A stretch of DNA of 64,000 nucleotides, from positions 4,975,001-5,039,000 of the forward strand of contig NZ_LT607413.1 of the NCBI RefSeq assembly GCF_900091495.1, in the 5' to 3' direction. Both the position numbers and the translations under genes were made by a program. The notes below the pieces were generated by a model. The model was not told the origin of the DNA and did no database searches. It saw only the letters and a program-made list of their open reading frames with translations. Origin of the DNA: Micromonospora echinospora. GTDB lineage: Bacteria > Actinomycetota > Actinomycetes > Mycobacteriales > Micromonosporaceae. Shown piece by piece: positions 9,324 to 17,164 of the stretch; the first letter of the stretch is position 1, and each line of letters begins with the position of its first letter.

Positions 9324-9340
9324 CGATCCCTGGCGACTGG

Positions 9341-9371
9341 CGGCCCCTGGAGCAGGAAGCTCCGGGGGCCG
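9341..9371 (+). terminator. Strong hairpin terminator after the carboxypeptidase gene
   Basis: A 13-bp stem with one G-T pair and a 5-base loop (AGGAA) starts 17 nt after the stop. The stem arms are 9341-9353 and 9359-9371. There is no U-tract, typical of actinomycete terminators. Confidence 0.75.
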
Positions 9372-9689
9372 CTGGCGTCGGCAGCACCAGGAGCCGGCTG
9401 GCCGCGACACCACCGACGGCGGCCATCGTGATGGTCGGCGCAGCGCTGCCGCAGGGCGGGGTGGCGGTGCCCATACCGACAGCGGCACTCAACGTCACCG
9501 ACGCAGCGGACCGCAGTAGGCGTACGTCTGGGTGGCTCTACCGAAGAACCCTTCCCGGGAGCCGAGCGCCAGCCCGTCGAGATGGACTGGCGCTCGGAAC
9601 TGCCGGGAGTACGATCGGATCCGAACTGGTCATGGTGATGTCGGCTTCGGCGTGCTTTCCGCCGACGACCAGCGGCCGGCCGTGTTGTT
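9372..9689. other. Gene-free stretch between carboxypeptidase terminator and peptide gene
   Basis: About 320 bases. Apart from the 9562-9597 hairpin I see nothing. ORFs here are short and lack ribosome sites or recognisable content. Confidence 0.5.
9562..9597 (-). terminator. Hairpin downstream of the 26-aa peptide gene
   Basis: A perfect 11-bp inverted repeat (CCGAGCGCCAG at 9562-9572 and its complement at 9587-9597) with a 14-base loop, about 93 nt past the peptide stop on the minus strand. Its position suits a terminator of a short monocistronic transcript. Confidence 0.55.
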
Positions 9690-9770
9690 TCAGCCGGCGA
9701 CGATGTCCTCGACACCGCCGCGGTAGGACACGACGTCCTCGACGCCGCCGATGAACTTGTAGGTAGCCAT
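9690..9770 (-). CDS. Orphan 26-aa peptide with a tandem internal repeat
   Basis: A very short gene. The ATG at 9770 has GAGAGGAG 6-13 nt upstream, an excellent ribosome site, and a promoter-like TTGACA lies farther upstream. The peptide begins MATYKFI and contains GGVEDVV (residues 8-14) and GGVEDIV (residues 18-24), an exact 10-residue period, ending AG. It has no signal peptide, no Cys, and no Thr/Ser cluster beyond T3 and S15. Repeated short acidic units in a tiny protein with its own expression signals recall RiPP precursors with multiple cores. However, no radical SAM enzyme, ATP-grasp ligase, cyclase or peptide transporter gene is adjacent. It could also be a regulatory peptide. Function unknown. 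The long in-frame extension upstream to 9893 is rejected because the ribosome site lies before 9770. Confidence 0.65.
   Translation of the reverse strand: MATYKFIGGVEDVVSYRGGVEDIVAG
9699..9749 (-). repeat. Two 21-base direct repeats inside the peptide gene
   Basis: Codons for GGVEDVV (9729-9749) and GGVEDIV (9699-9719) are near-identical at base level (GGCGGY GTCGAGGAC RTCGT, Y and R being the variable bases), spaced 30 bases start to start. This suggests a duplication rather than convergence. Confidence 0.7.
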
Positions 9771-9815
9771 GAACGTTCTCCTCTCACTCCTAATTGCACG
9801 AACAGGATGCCCATG

Positions 9816-9844
9816 AGAGTGGCCGGATCGTCTCCGCGTGTCAA
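9816..9844 (-). promoter_or_regulatory. Predicted promoter of the 26-aa peptide gene
   Basis: On the minus strand TTGACA (9839-9844) is followed after 17 nt by CACTCT (9816-9821), giving a start site near 9808 and a roughly 38-nt leader. The -35 is perfect; the -10 is weak, as is common in actinomycetes. Confidence 0.5.
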
Positions 9845-10772
9845 GGTGCGAAAAGGGAAAGGTAAGCCGGGTGGGCCAGCGCAATCCGGCCACGTGATCA
9901 AACAGCTCATCTCGGATATTAGTGACGCGACGCAGGGCGATCCGACAAAGGCTGATAATGGGTGCCGCTTAGCCGATGGCTTGCATCCGAAAATCGCTGA
10001 CAGGCGGCCTTGACGTAACGGACGGTGTCATCGACGCCGTCGTTGGGCAGGCCCGGTGGCGACGGGCCGTACTGGCAGGATTTGGCAGACCTCGGGGTGA
10101 CTCTCCCGGTCGGAGTGATGTCGTACGTTCTGTCATGACCGGTGGCGAAGCTTCCAGCTAGGGCGAGCAGGCGGCGTCGTCATCGGACAGTTGCCCGACT
10201 GTCGGCAGGGCGAGCAGCACTGCTCGGTCGTGGATGACCGCCACCTGGATGTCGTGGCCGTCGTCGTACTCGGGAATCTGCACGACCTCGACCCGTTCGG
10301 CTAAGACAGGCTGGCCCGGCGGTTCGGCGAAGGTCAATAGGTGCATCGCGGTCGCCGGGGGAGTGCCGAGCACCCGACCGGTCGTAGCTTCGCTGATCGG
10401 TCAGGTGCGCGGTCGCTTCTCTCACGGAGTGCGCGTCGGGCGACTGCCGGGCTGCGGACGGGGGAGTGGCCTGGACTGCGCTGATGGATCGCGGCTTTGC
10501 GCTTTGCCCGCCGGTCCAGCCATGGCCGGGCGCGGCGATTTCCAAGCGCTCGACACGTCGAGTCGACGGCATCGCCATGATCTGCACGGACTTCATTTTC
10601 GCCAGGATTGCAGCCGGCCGGACGGCGGGTGGTGACGGTCGAAAGTGGTCGGTTGCCTTACGCGAACAGAGCGATGGGCAACGCACTCGTCCCGGCTACT
10701 TGCGGCCGTCGAATAGCGGTCCGGAGAGGATTTCCGGTCTCGCCCTGCATGAGGTCCAAGACCAGCCGAAAC
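9845..10772. other. Low-information region, probably decayed DNA
   Basis: About 900 bases with mixed codon-position composition and no convincing intact gene. It contains one possible gene fragment (10158-10373, minus). The remaining ORFs on both strands are short and lack ribosome sites. The lower GC and proximity to an IS remnant suggest an eroded insertion site. Confidence 0.45.
10158..10373 (-). CDS. Possible fragment of a longer protein, 71 aa
   Basis: The frame stays open from just after a stop near 10425 to TAG at 10158. The GTG at 10373 and the ATG at 10346 are possible starts. The product (for example LAERVEVVQIPEYDDGHD followed by AVIHDRAVLLALP) has normal protein-like composition and codon use, unlike the noise around it. 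No ribosome site is visible. I think it is the C-terminal remnant of a larger gene, but I do not recognise it. Confidence 0.3.
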   Translation of the reverse strand: MLGTPPATAMHLLTFAEPPGQPVLAERVEVVQIPEYDDGHDIQVAVIHDRAVLLALPTVGQLSDDDAACSP

Positions 10773-10892
10773 TCACGATGAGAAGCGCTCACTGTGGACG
10801 AAGTATCTGGTCCCGGATTCGCCTTCAGCGCGCATGGTGATGGAGAATTCCCCAGCGAGGTTGGTGGGAAGAAGTCGATAGAGCACGCTCAT
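10773..10892 (-). CDS. Small 39-aa protein translationally coupled to the 201-aa gene
   Basis: The ATG at 10892 overlaps the TGA of the 201-aa membrane protein gene (ATGA), so it should be translated by coupling. The 39-aa product contains SVLYRLLPTNLAGEF and FSITMRAEGESGTRY. It is soluble, with no recognised domain. It may be a genuine small partner or the truncated start of a longer gene cut off by the decayed DNA downstream. Confidence 0.45.
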   Translation of the reverse strand: MSVLYRLLPTNLAGEFSITMRAEGESGTRYFVHSERFSS

Positions 10893-11494
10893 GGGATCAC
10901 CGTGCTGGCATCGAGTGCTTCCACGATCAGGGGTTCGTCGTCGTTTGGTGCTCCGACGGACCATACGCGAACTTTGGAGCCGATTGCGGGTATCTGAGGC
11001 TGGAGAAGAGTCGCGTCTGCATTTTCCGGGTTGGTGCGGTGCCAGCGTGCGCGGATGCGCGATGCCTCTCTGATGGCGACGGTGAGGGTGAAGGATGACA
11101 CGCTTCCGTGCTCCGTAAGGCTCACCGTGCGGTCGATGACGTGTCCCGCCGATGGTTGCGCGTGGTTCCGTGTCGCGTGCCAGCGCTCGGCGAGTTGGGC
11201 CTCACGGCGTGAGAGCCGGCGTGATTCCGTCAATGCGATTCCACACCCGGTCAGAAAGAAGGCCGGCAGGATGGTGAAGATCAGATTGAACCACCACCCC
11301 GGCGAGTCGCTTGTCCAGAGGAAGACGAGCAGAAGGCTTGTGCTGAGCGTGCCGGCGACCAGCAGGGCCCAGAGAATGACGAGAGCGGAAGGGCGCAGCC
11401 GTCTTCCGAACTGGATCTTCATCGGTGCGGTCGCGTCGTCTCCGAAGGATCTGACCAGGTGCACGATGTGACTGATCGGTGCGTCGTCCGTCAT
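10889..11494 (-). CDS. Membrane protein of unknown function, 201 aa
   Basis: The ATG start at 11494 has no strong ribosome site. Residues 37-60 and 67-87 are two hydrophobic helices with a short linker. The rest (about 90-201) is a charged, probably cytoplasmic, domain including IDRTVSLTEHG and IRARWHRTNPENADATL. No family is recognised. It heads a two-gene minus-strand unit with the 39-aa gene. The third positions are less GC-rich than in neighbouring metabolic genes, consistent with acquired DNA. Confidence 0.6.
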   Translation of the reverse strand: MTDDAPISHIVHLVRSFGDDATAPMKIQFGRRLRPSALVILWALLVAGTLSTSLLLVFLWTSDSPGWWFNLIFTILPAFFLTGCGIALTESRRLSRREAQLAERWHATRNHAQPSAGHVIDRTVSLTEHGSVSSFTLTVAIREASRIRARWHRTNPENADATLLQPQIPAIGSKVRVWSVGAPNDDEPLIVEALDASTVIP

Positions 11495-11615
11495 CGCGCA
11501 ACCGTCAGTGACTTCCGAGGTGTTCCGAGGCTGTGGCGGGGCTTCACTGGCCTACCTTCGCACTTATAGATGTGTATGTCACGGTTTCGAATGACTCGCT
11601 CGGGATTGGCGTTCC

Positions 11616-11807
11616 CTATTTCTGCAGCGCGATGGCGAGGCCCGTGAGGAGGAAGGCCGCGCCGAGGATGGCGAGGCTGGTAGCCAGGATCGCGAGATCT
11701 GCCAAATCGGGTATGAAGAAGAGGAGTGCGGCGCTGAAACATGCGGCCACGCCTCCGATCAGCCATGGAGTTGGCCCAGGAGCTGGCTGGTGCTCCCAGT
11801 CCGTCAT
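11616..11807 (-). CDS. Small two-helix membrane protein, 63 aa
   Basis: Starts at an ATG at 11807, followed by MTDWEHQ and a Pro-rich stretch, then two hydrophobic helices (about 15-33 and 37-60) ending LQK. The opening residues MTD resemble those of the 201-aa membrane protein downstream, which hints at a related pair. There is no clear ribosome site. Function unknown. Confidence 0.5.
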   Translation of the reverse strand: MTDWEHQPAPGPTPWLIGGVAACFSAALLFFIPDLADLAILATSLAILGAAFLLTGLAIALQK

Positions 11808-11865
11808 CGGATCATGATATCGATGTGGCTCTGCCCGCCGTCTCGCCTCCGATCAGAGCATGGGA

Positions 11866-12185
11866 CCGACGGGACGTTCGCCGACCGCGCGGATCTTGGC
11901 GTGGTGCCGGTTGACGGTCTTCTACCGGCGGGACAGTCGCGGTCGGTGACGGCGGCGCTTGACGGGCGTTCGGATGCTGCCGCCGGTGCCTTGGTATGCC
12001 TTGTCGGCGAAGGCCACGACGTTCGCGCCGCCCAGAGCGTCGATAGGCCGTGGGTGCGTGCGGCGGTCAGGTCGTGCACGGTGCTAGGCCGGGCGGGCGA
12101 GGCCCAGATGAGGCGTTCCTTGCAGTCCGCGATGACCTGCACGTCGACTCCGTGCCGTTGGTGCTTTCCGCCAAACCGTCGTGAC
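11866..12185 (-). pseudogene. Decayed IS5-type DDE transposase fragment
   Basis: On the minus strand, one frame from about 12185 reads RRFGGKHQRHGVDVQVIAD and then WASPARPSTVHDLTAARTHG, typical of the central region of IS5-group transposases. Near 12045 a one-base loss breaks the frame. The next frame continues NVVAFADKAYQGTGG, TPVKRRRHRPRLSRR, a TAG stop (11922-11924) and KTVNRHHAKIRAVGERPVG. Both ends of the gene are missing and I find no terminal inverted repeats. The element is dead and marks past insertion here. Confidence 0.8.
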
Positions 12186-12295
12186 GCTGACTGCGGAGCC
12201 ACCTCCTGATGCCGGCACCGGCTTCCGGTCCAGGCGGTCCCGGACCGGTAACGTCGGCGCATGGGCCTTCTCCGACCCGCACGAGAGGGTGTTGC

Positions 12296-13600
12296 GTGAA
12301 GCAGGGCGCGGTGCCGGCCGCCTCACCGGATCTGCGGCGGATGCTCCTCGCCTACACGGTCAGCACCGTCGGCACGCTGCTCGGCAGCGGCGTCGTCCTG
12401 TGGATCGCCATCACGGAGGTCGGTGTCGGCGGCGGCGAACTGGGGCTGTTGAGTGGCGTGGCGACCCTCGCGGCGGGTGCCACCGCCCTGCTGGTCGCGC
12501 CGAGGATCGACACCTGGCACAAGCGGTCGGTGATGATCTCGCTGGACCTGCTGGCGGGCGTCGCCCTGCTCAGCCTCAGCCTCGCCGCCTGGGCCGGGAC
12601 GGTGACGGTGGGGCACCTGGCGGCGGTGGCCGCTACCGAGATGTCGGTGGCGATCCTCTTTGCCGCCGCGAGCACGTCGATGCTCAAACACATCGGCCGC
12701 GATCGCCTGGACTGGGCGCTCGGACGGCAGGAGTCGGTGTTCTGGGCGGCCCAGCTGATCGGTCCGCCTGTCGGCGGCGTGGTGACCTCGGCCGTCGGCC
12801 CGTCCCTGACCCTCGCCGGCAACAGCGCGTCGTTCCTGGTGTCCGCCGTCCTGCTGGCCGGGATGTCCGAACCGGGTCCCGCTGCCGAACGGGCGTCGAC
12901 CGGCCTCCGGGTCGGCGAAGGTCTCCGCACCATCTGGCGGGTGCCGACACTTCGTGCTCTCTACGTCAACGCTGTGCTCTTCGGGTCCGCCCTCATGGCC
13001 ACGAACCCGATCCTGGCGCTGTTCATCGTGCGTGACCTGGGGCTGTCCGCGTGGGAGTACGGGCTGACCCTCGGCGTCCCGTGCCTCGGCGGGATGGTCG
13101 CGGGCTCGCTGTCGTACCGGTGGATCCGGCGGTGGGGAAGGGATCGGGTCCTGCGCGGCACCGGACTGGTCCGCGTCGTCTGGCTGCTTCCCCTCGCCGT
13201 CGTACCGGCGGGGCCCGCGGCGCTTGCGGCGGTCCTGGCGTTGCAGTTCGGCCTGCTCTTCACCACAGGGCTGTTCAACCCGACCTTCGCGTCCACGCGG
13301 ATGACGGTCACCCCGGCGGACCGGATCAGCTCGGTCGTCGGCAGTTGGGCGGCCACCACGCGACTGGTTCACCCGATCGCCATCGCGGCGGTCGGCCTCC
13401 TGGCCGAGATCCTGGGTGCCCGCGCCGCACTCGCGGTCGGTGCCGGACTGGGCGCGCTCAGTGTCCTTCCGCTGCTGAGTCGGTCGTTCCGCGGTCAGTC
13501 CGGCCGGGACGTGACCGGGGACGACGCCACGGCCGGCGACGACGTGGAGATCGTCCTCGCACGGGCTGGACGGGTCCGGGAAGCACCAAGCCAGCAGTGA
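12296..13600 (+). CDS. MFS transporter
   Basis: A 434-aa protein. The GTG at 12296 is chosen for GAGAGGG 6 nt upstream; the longer upstream frame runs through the IS remnant. About 11-12 hydrophobic helices fit the major facilitator fold of the MFS_1/MFS_3 drug-exporter type. The central loop is charged (after ERASTGLRVGEGLRTIW) and the C-terminal tail is hydrophilic and acidic (about residues 400-434). Likely role: proton-coupled export of a small molecule. There is no adjacent regulator on the same strand; the next gene (LacI) converges from the right. A hairpin follows the stop. Confidence 0.8.
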   Translation: MKQGAVPAASPDLRRMLLAYTVSTVGTLLGSGVVLWIAITEVGVGGGELGLLSGVATLAAGATALLVAPRIDTWHKRSVMISLDLLAGVALLSLSLAAWAGTVTVGHLAAVAATEMSVAILFAAASTSMLKHIGRDRLDWALGRQESVFWAAQLIGPPVGGVVTSAVGPSLTLAGNSASFLVSAVLLAGMSEPGPAAERASTGLRVGEGLRTIWRVPTLRALYVNAVLFGSALMATNPILALFIVRDLGLSAWEYGLTLGVPCLGGMVAGSLSYRWIRRWGRDRVLRGTGLVRVVWLLPLAVVPAGPAALAAVLALQFGLLFTTGLFNPTFASTRMTVTPADRISSVVGSWAATTRLVHPIAIAAVGLLAEILGARAALAVGAGLGALSVLPLLSRSFRGQSGRDVTGDDATAGDDVEIVLARAGRVREAPSQQ

Positions 13601-13624
13601 CACGACGAGCGGCGACAGCCCCGC

Positions 13625-13656
13625 TGCGGACGCCGAGCGGCCGGGCCGCGTCCGCA
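13625..13656. terminator. Hairpin between the convergent MFS and LacI genes
   Basis: TGCGGACGC (13625-13633) pairs with GCGTCCGCA (13648-13656) around a 14-base loop. It lies 25 nt after the MFS stop and could terminate from both sides. Confidence 0.5.
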
Positions 13657-13836
13657 CCGGCTGACCACGGCCGGAGAGCGCTGACCGCCGCACCGGACCG
13701 AACCCCGGGACACCGCGAGGAACCGGGCACGTCGGCGATCCGTCGTCGTACCCAGGTGGGCGTCACCGGGGCGCCGGTCCTCCGTCCAGGGCCGTCGCGG
13801 CGCCCGGACGGTCCGTCACCGGCGCCTGCCGGCGCC

Positions 13837-14928
13837 TCAGCTGACGGGCCTGACGACTCCCCTCCGCTCGCCGGCCTCGGCGCGGCTCGCCGGCAGCACC
13901 GTGGGGACGGGTCCGGTCGAGTCGCGGACCACCAGGAGGTGGCCGATCGTCCGGCGGCGGGGGCGGGTCGCCCGGGGCTTGAGCGCGAGCGACAGCACCA
14001 TCCGCCCCATGTCGGTCATCGGCAGCCGGATGGTGGTGAGGCTGGGAGCGAGGTCGGCGGCGACGGGGACGTCGTCGAACCCGACGACCGACATCCGCTC
14101 GGGCACGGGGATGCGGTGTGCCCGCAGCGTCGACAGCACGCCGATGGCCATCGCGTCGTTGAGCGCGATGATCGCGGTGGTCTGGGGGCGCTCGCGCAGG
14201 ATCCGTTCGGCGGCGACCCGGCCGCCGTCGCGGGTGAAGTCGGAGTGCACGACCGGAAGGTCGTCGAGGGAGAGCCCACGCTGGCGCAGTGCGGTCGCCA
14301 CGCCGGCGAGCCGGTCGGCGACGGTGGTGAGCCCGGCGGTGCCGGCGGCGACGGCGATGTGGCGGTGCCCGAGGTTCAGCAGGTGATCCGTGAGGGCGCG
14401 ACCGCCGGCCTCGTTCTCGGGCAGGACCGCGTCGACGCCGAGGGCGTGCCGGCCGATGACGGCGACCCGGCCGCCCTGGCGCTGGAACTCGGCGAGTTCG
14501 GCGCGGGCCTCGGCCTCGACCTGGGCGTCGTCGTAGCCTGATCCGGCGATCAGGATGGTCCCGACCCGCTGGGCGATGAGGTGGCGCAGCTGCCGTAGCT
14601 CCGCGTCCGGGTCCCGGCCGGAGTGGCAGATCTGCACCAGCAGCCCCTCCTCGGCGGCCACCTGGATGACCCCGCCGGCGATCTCCGAGAAGTAGGGGTC
14701 GTCGACCTGGTGCACGACCAGCCCGACGGTCGAGCTCGCGCCGCCGGCGAGGGTGCGGGCGTACGGGTTGGCGACGTACCCCAGATCCCGGGCGACCTGC
14801 CGGACGCGCCCCGCGACCTCCTCGCTGACCCCCTCCCGGCCGGCGAGGGCGCGGGACGCGGTCGCCAGGGAGACGCCCGCGCGCTCCGCCACGTCGATCA
14901 GACGCAGTCTCGGACCTGGTCTGGGCAT
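13837..14928 (-). CDS. LacI-family transcriptional regulator
   Basis: A 363-aa protein. The ATG at 14928 is preferred over an in-frame TTG at 14934 because GGGGAG lies 6 nt upstream. Residues about 9-55 are the LacI helix-turn-helix and hinge (LIDVAERAGVSLATASRAL). The rest is a periplasmic-binding-protein-like sugar-sensing domain (VGLVVHQVDDPYFSEIAGG, then GFDDVPVAADLAPSLTTIR). It is divergent from the ABC importer operon, with paired LacI-type operators between them and a second pair before 19895. It most likely represses the importer and sugar-oxidation genes until a carbohydrate or derivative binds. The inducer is unknown. Confidence 0.92.
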   Translation of the reverse strand: MPRPGPRLRLIDVAERAGVSLATASRALAGREGVSEEVAGRVRQVARDLGYVANPYARTLAGGASSTVGLVVHQVDDPYFSEIAGGVIQVAAEEGLLVQICHSGRDPDAELRQLRHLIAQRVGTILIAGSGYDDAQVEAEARAELAEFQRQGGRVAVIGRHALGVDAVLPENEAGGRALTDHLLNLGHRHIAVAAGTAGLTTVADRLAGVATALRQRGLSLDDLPVVHSDFTRDGGRVAAERILRERPQTTAIIALNDAMAIGVLSTLRAHRIPVPERMSVVGFDDVPVAADLAPSLTTIRLPMTDMGRMVLSLALKPRATRPRRRTIGHLLVVRDSTGPVPTVLPASRAEAGERRGVVRPVS

Positions 14929-14964
14929 CGGCAACTCCCCGGAAACATCAATGTCATCTGACTA

Positions 14965-14994
14965 TTGCCAGTGGCGTAGACCACAGCCTAGTCT
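14965..14994 (+). promoter_or_regulatory. Predicted promoter of the ABC importer operon
   Basis: TTGCCA (14965-14970), an 18-nt spacer, then TAGTCT (14989-14994). The operator begins two bases after the -10, so a bound LacI protein would cover the transcription start. An inverted repeat GTAGAC...GTCTAC (14976-14981, 14991-14996) overlaps it. Confidence 0.55.
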
Positions 14995-14995
14995 A

Positions 14996-15021
14996 CGGAA
15001 GCGCTTTCGTAAGCGCTTCCG
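14996..15021. promoter_or_regulatory. Paired LacI-family operators
   Basis: Two adjacent 12-base half-palindromic boxes, GGAAGCGCTTTC (14997-15008) and GTAAGCGCTTCC (15009-15020), each centred on the CG typical of LacI/GalR sites. Together they make a near-perfect larger palindrome. The same box type recurs at 19837-19860. Confidence 0.8.
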
Positions 15022-15044
15022 TCCCGGCAAAGGAGCGTCTCGGG

Positions 15045-16268
15045 ATGACAACCCGATTGAAGCGAATCCAGTGGATGACAGCACTCGGCGCGAGTCTCAC
15101 CCTCGCGCTCACGGCCTGCGGTGACGGCGGCGGCGGGGGTTCCGGTGCCGACGATCCGATCGTGGTGGGGATCTCCCTGCCCCTGACCGGGGACTTCTCC
15201 GAACCGGGCAAGGGCGTCCAGCGCGGCTACGAGGCCTGGGCCAAGATCACCAATGACAAGGGCGGTCTTCTGGGCCGCAAGATCGAGCTGAAGATCCTCG
15301 ACGACCAGTCCAACGCGGATCGCGTGGTCGCCGACTACGAGCAGCTCATCGGCAAGGACAACGTGGACCTCGTGGTGGGCCCGTTCTCGACCCGCCTCGT
15401 GGTGCCTGCGGCCCGTGTCGCCGAGGAGTACGGCATGCTCTTCGTCGAGCCGGCGGGCGCGGCGAAGGAGGTCTTCGAGCAGGGCTTCAAGAACATGTTC
15501 TACGCCGCCCCGGCGGTGGCGAACGACCACTACAACCACCTGGCCGAGTACATCCTGGCACTGCCGCCCGACCAGCGGCCGAAGACCGCGGCGTACGCGG
15601 CCATGGACGACCCGTTCGCGCAGGGCACGGCGTACGGGCTGAAGGAGAAGCTCGAAGCGGGCGGCGTCCGCACCGTCGTCGACGAGGTCTACCCGCCGAA
15701 CACCACCGACTTCGGCAGCATCGCCGCGAAGATCGCGTCGTCCCGGGCCGACCTGGTGGTGGGCGGCTCCCAGTACCAGGACGGGGTGAACCTGATCGTC
15801 GCCCTCCAGCAGCTGCGGTACCAGCCGAAGCTGGCGGCCTTCTCCACCGCCCCGACGAACCCCGAGTTCGCCAAGGCGATCGGCAACAAGACCGAGGGGA
15901 TCATCTCGCCGACCGGGTACACGCAGGACGCGCCGTACCCGAGCAACAAGGAGTTCGTCGAGAAGTACACCGCGCAGTTCGGCTCGCCGCCGGAGGAGGA
16001 CGAGGCCAACGCGTACACGACCGGACAGGTCGTCGCGGCGGCGGTCACCGCGGTGGGCTGCGCCGAGCAGGGCGACTGCCAGAAGAAGCTGGTCGACTGG
16101 ATTCGCGGCAACACCGTGGAGACGGTGGTCGGTCCGCTCTCCTGGGACGAGACGGGCAAGCCCAAGGGCGCCCACATGATCCAGCAGTGGGTGGGCGGCA
16201 AGATCCAGATCGTGCTGCCGGCCGACGCCAAGGAGACCGACCTCGTCTACCCGAAGCCGGCCTGGTAG
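15045..16268 (+). CDS. ABC importer substrate-binding lipoprotein, branched-chain amino acid type
   Basis: A 407-aa protein. The ATG at 15045 has AAGGAG 9 nt upstream. The signal ends in a lipobox (LTAC, Cys about 25) followed by a Gly-rich linker, so it is a membrane-anchored lipoprotein. The body is a type I periplasmic-binding fold of the LivJ/Peripla_BP_6 class (VVGISLPLTGDFSEPGKG; LIGKDNVDLVVGPF; ADLVVGGSQYQDG). Family members bind branched-chain amino acids, amides, urea or aromatic acids. Here the LacI control and sugar-enzyme neighbours suggest another ligand. It is the first gene of a five-gene importer. Confidence 0.9.
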   Translation: MTTRLKRIQWMTALGASLTLALTACGDGGGGGSGADDPIVVGISLPLTGDFSEPGKGVQRGYEAWAKITNDKGGLLGRKIELKILDDQSNADRVVADYEQLIGKDNVDLVVGPFSTRLVVPAARVAEEYGMLFVEPAGAAKEVFEQGFKNMFYAAPAVANDHYNHLAEYILALPPDQRPKTAAYAAMDDPFAQGTAYGLKEKLEAGGVRTVVDEVYPPNTTDFGSIAAKIASSRADLVVGGSQYQDGVNLIVALQQLRYQPKLAAFSTAPTNPEFAKAIGNKTEGIISPTGYTQDAPYPSNKEFVEKYTAQFGSPPEEDEANAYTTGQVVAAAVTAVGCAEQGDCQKKLVDWIRGNTVETVVGPLSWDETGKPKGAHMIQQWVGGKIQIVLPADAKETDLVYPKPAW

Positions 16269-16276
16269 GAGACGAC

Positions 16277-17164
16277 ATGCCCTCCGGTGCCCTGCTCTTC
16301 CAGAGCATCATCCTGGGTCTGCTGCTGGGAGGGCTCTACGCCCTCCTGGCAGCGGGACTCACCCTCTACTTCGGCATCATGCGGGTCGTGATGATCGCCC
16401 ACTCGGCGTTCCTCATCCTCGCCGCGTACCTCGCCTGGTGGTCCCATACCCGGCTCGGCATCGACCCGCTGCTGTCGATGATCGCGACCGTGCCGCTCTT
16501 CTTCGCCTGCGGCGTCCTGTTGCAGCGGCTGCTCCTGGCCCGGCTGCGTCCGGCCACGCTGACCATGATGTCGGTGCTGCTGACGTTCTCGATCGCGGTC
16601 GTGGTCGAGGGTCTGCTCGGCTACCTGTTCACCGGCACCCAGCGGCGGATCCAGCTCGACTACAGCTCGGCGAGCTTCGGGATCTTCGGCGCCCGGGTCG
16701 CGGTGGTCAAGCTGATCGCGTTCGGGCTCGCCGCCGTCGCCCTGCTCACGCTCTACCTGCTGATGAAGAAGACCACCTTCGGCTGGGCCCTGCGGGCCAC
16801 CATCCAGCACCGCGACGCGGCGCGGCTGGTGGGCATCGAGACCGAGCGGGTGGCCGGGTACGGCTTCGGTCTCGGCCTCGCCACCGCGGCCGTCGGCGGC
16901 ACGGCCCTGGCCCTGGACACCACCATCTACCCGTCGCTGCACTGGCACTGGATCGGCCCGCTGATGGCCATCATCGTGGTGGGTGGACTGGGCAGCGTGC
17001 CCGGCGCTGCGATGGCGGCGATGGTGCTCGGCATGTTGCAGAGCCTGTTGCAGATCCCGCTCGGCACGACCTGGGCGCAGACCATCTTCTACCTGGCCCT
17101 GTTCGCGACGCTGGCGTTCCGGCCACAAGGTTTCTTCGGAGGTCGACTTGCCCAGCGCTTCTGA
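16277..17164 (+). CDS. ABC importer permease, LivH type
   Basis: A 295-aa membrane protein starting at an ATG at 16277, 8 nt after the binding-protein stop. It has about eight hydrophobic segments and the BPD_transp_2 pattern (ILGLLLGGLYALLAAGLTL at residues about 11-29; IIVVGGLGSVPGAAMAAMV near 240). It forms the membrane channel with the LivM-type subunit. Its end overlaps the next gene by 17 nt. Confidence 0.92.
   Translation: MPSGALLFQSIILGLLLGGLYALLAAGLTLYFGIMRVVMIAHSAFLILAAYLAWWSHTRLGIDPLLSMIATVPLFFACGVLLQRLLLARLRPATLTMMSVLLTFSIAVVVEGLLGYLFTGTQRRIQLDYSSASFGIFGARVAVVKLIAFGLAAVALLTLYLLMKKTTFGWALRATIQHRDAARLVGIETERVAGYGFGLGLATAAVGGTALALDTTIYPSLHWHWIGPLMAIIVVGGLGSVPGAAMAAMVLGMLQSLLQIPLGTTWAQTIFYLALFATLAFRPQGFFGGRLAQRF

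Noticed and set aside
9690..9893. Longer 67-aa version of the peptide
   Set aside because: The extension has no ribosome site, while GAGAGGAG sits directly before the ATG at 9770.
9807..10013. Plus-strand 68-aa ORF
   Set aside because: Overlaps the promoter of the 26-aa gene antisense, has no ribosome site and is Lys/Gly-rich without recognisable content.
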